This document shows, piece after piece, positions 5,079 to 5,692 of a stretch of DNA of 5,692 nt. The notes under the pieces were generated by a model. The model saw only the letters and a list, made by a program, of their open reading frames with translations. It made no database searches and was not told the DNA's origin. Within the stretch, counting starts at the first letter, position 1; every line of letters begins with the position of its first letter. Location of the stretch: positions 1 through 5,692 of the forward strand of contig JAFGKB010000202.1 in assembly GCA_016928755.1 (NCBI GenBank), read 5' to 3'. A program made the translations under genes and the position numbers. Source of the DNA: Anaerolineae bacterium. GTDB taxonomy: Bacteria > Chloroflexota > Anaerolineae > B4-G1 > SLSP01.

Positions 5079-5692
5079 AAATTAAAGCCGGGTTTTTCAA
5101 AAGACCCGGTTTTTTCTCCTTTAAGGGCCTGAACAACACGTCCCCACTCTGCAATGGAGAGGGTCTCTGCCCGCCGGGAGGGCACGATGCCGGCAGAAGT
5201 CAATACGCCCGCTATATCAGAAGGAGAACGGTGCAATCCGGAAGCCAAGGTATTACGCAATTGTTTGCGTCGCTGTGAAAATCCGGCACGTACGACTTCG
5301 AAGAAAAAGGCAACATCGGTCACAGGGACCGGGGGGTGTGCATAGACATCCAGACAGACCACTGCGGATTCCACAGCCGGCACCGGATAGAATGCCCCAC
5401 GTTTTAGCCGGGACAGGATACGGGGCTGCCCGTAGAACTGCACGCCCACGGCCAGCAGACTCATCTTCCCATCGGCAGCCACGATACGTTCCGCGACCTC
5501 ACGTTGCACAGTAACAACCATACGAGCCGGGCGGACCGTGGCTTCCAGCAAATGACGGATCACTGCCGCCGTAATGTAATAGGGAAGATTGGCAACAACC
5601 AGGTAATAGGGTAATAATTGCCCCCATAACGGCAACCCCGGCGCAGAATCGGCCCCTAATAGCGCGGCAGGATCAAGCTCCAAAATATCCCC
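5075..5692 (-). CDS. rsmA: 16S rRNA adenine dimethyltransferase RsmA/KsgA (5' end outside window)
   Basis: RsmA uses S-adenosylmethionine to dimethylate two adjacent adenines (A1518 and A1519 in E. coli numbering) in the 3'-terminal hairpin of 16S rRNA, a late step in small-subunit maturation. The frame is open to the right edge, giving 205 visible residues. The N-terminal SAM-binding glycine motif is therefore missing, while the following GDILELD is present at the edge. Clear family signatures are NLPYYI (plus-strand 5573-5590, catalytic motif IV), VQREVAERI, LLAVGVQFYG and FYPVPAVESAVV. The C-terminal helical domain contains FSQRRKQLRNTLA. No start codon should be placed inside the window, because the recognisable domain continues beyond it. 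The last twelve or so residues (KTGSFEKPGFNF) are encoded by the terminator, and the stop overlaps that of gltX. Confidence 0.97.
   Translation of the reverse strand, partial: GDILELDPAALLGADSAPGLPLWGQLLPYYLVVANLPYYITAAVIRHLLEATVRPARMVVTVQREVAERIVAADGKMSLLAVGVQFYGQPRILSRLKRGAFYPVPAVESAVVCLDVYAHPPVPVTDVAFFFEVVRAGFSQRRKQLRNTLASGLHRSPSDIAGVLTSAGIVPSRRAETLSIAEWGRVVQALKGEKTGSFEKPGFNF
5084..5115. terminator. bidirectional intrinsic terminator between gltX and rsmA
   Basis: CCGGGT (5088-5093) pairs with ACCCGG (5104-5109). A G-U and two A-T pairs extend the stem inward to a TCAA loop (5097-5100), and A-T pairs extend it outward. On the plus strand it is followed by six T (5110-5115), an ideal terminator for gltX. 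On the minus strand the stem is followed by CTTTAATTTTTAAT, also T-rich, so it can end rsmA transcription as well. It lies wholly within the last codons of rsmA. Confidence 0.9.

Noticed and set aside
5075..5683. Complete RsmA starting at the TTG at 5683
   Set aside because: The frame stays open to the window edge and the upstream residues (GDI) are part of the conserved GDILELD motif. The gene is truncated by the window and does not start here.
1..5692. Mobile element, CRISPR, toxin-antitoxin or defence system
   Set aside because: No spaced direct repeats, transposase or integrase motifs, or small toxin-like gene pairs are visible. Apart from the two spacers, the window is filled by recognisable core genes and the DUF1461-like gene.

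Overview
The window is chromosomal housekeeping DNA from a bacterium of roughly balanced base composition. It carries cell-division-site selection genes (minC, minD, minE), a SEDS wall polymerase of the RodA type, glutamyl-tRNA synthetase (gltX) and the 16S rRNA dimethyltransferase RsmA/KsgA. At the left edge is part of a DUF1461/TIGR01906-type membrane protein. I see no phage, transposon, CRISPR or defence genes and no RNA genes. The order minC-minD-minE-rodA is also common in Clostridia. A DUF1461 protein, together with a SEDS protein with unusual motifs, makes me lean tentatively towards Chloroflexota or a neighbouring deep lineage. Taxonomy cannot be settled from sequence reading alone.

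Layout: positions 1-370 hold the 5' part of a minus-strand membrane protein gene that runs off the left edge. Positions 371-633 are a divergent intergenic region with a plausible promoter on each side. Positions 634-3488 hold minC, minD, minE and rodA, all on the plus strand and tightly packed (gaps of 1, 13 and 15 bases), which looks like one operon. A short intergenic region (3489-3590) contains an inverted repeat spanning the rodA stop, a weak candidate promoter and a good Shine-Dalgarno for gltX (3591-5078, plus strand). rsmA converges from the right on the minus strand and runs off the right edge. The gltX and rsmA stop codons overlap, and a strong bidirectional terminator lies inside the last codons of rsmA.

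Function: MinD is the membrane-bound ATPase, MinC the FtsZ inhibitor it recruits, and MinE the factor that drives MinCD off the membrane. Together they keep division at mid-cell. RodA polymerises peptidoglycan for side-wall elongation, so the operon joins division-site placement with wall growth. GltX and RsmA belong to translation and ribosome maturation.

The most notable points are: a near-consensus extended -10 only 11 bases from the minC ATG with no Shine-Dalgarno, suggesting a leaderless or nearly leaderless operon mRNA; a RodA that lacks two motifs conserved in the well-studied family members; and an RsmA C-terminal tail encoded by the terminator hairpin. I found no convincing new multi-gene system.
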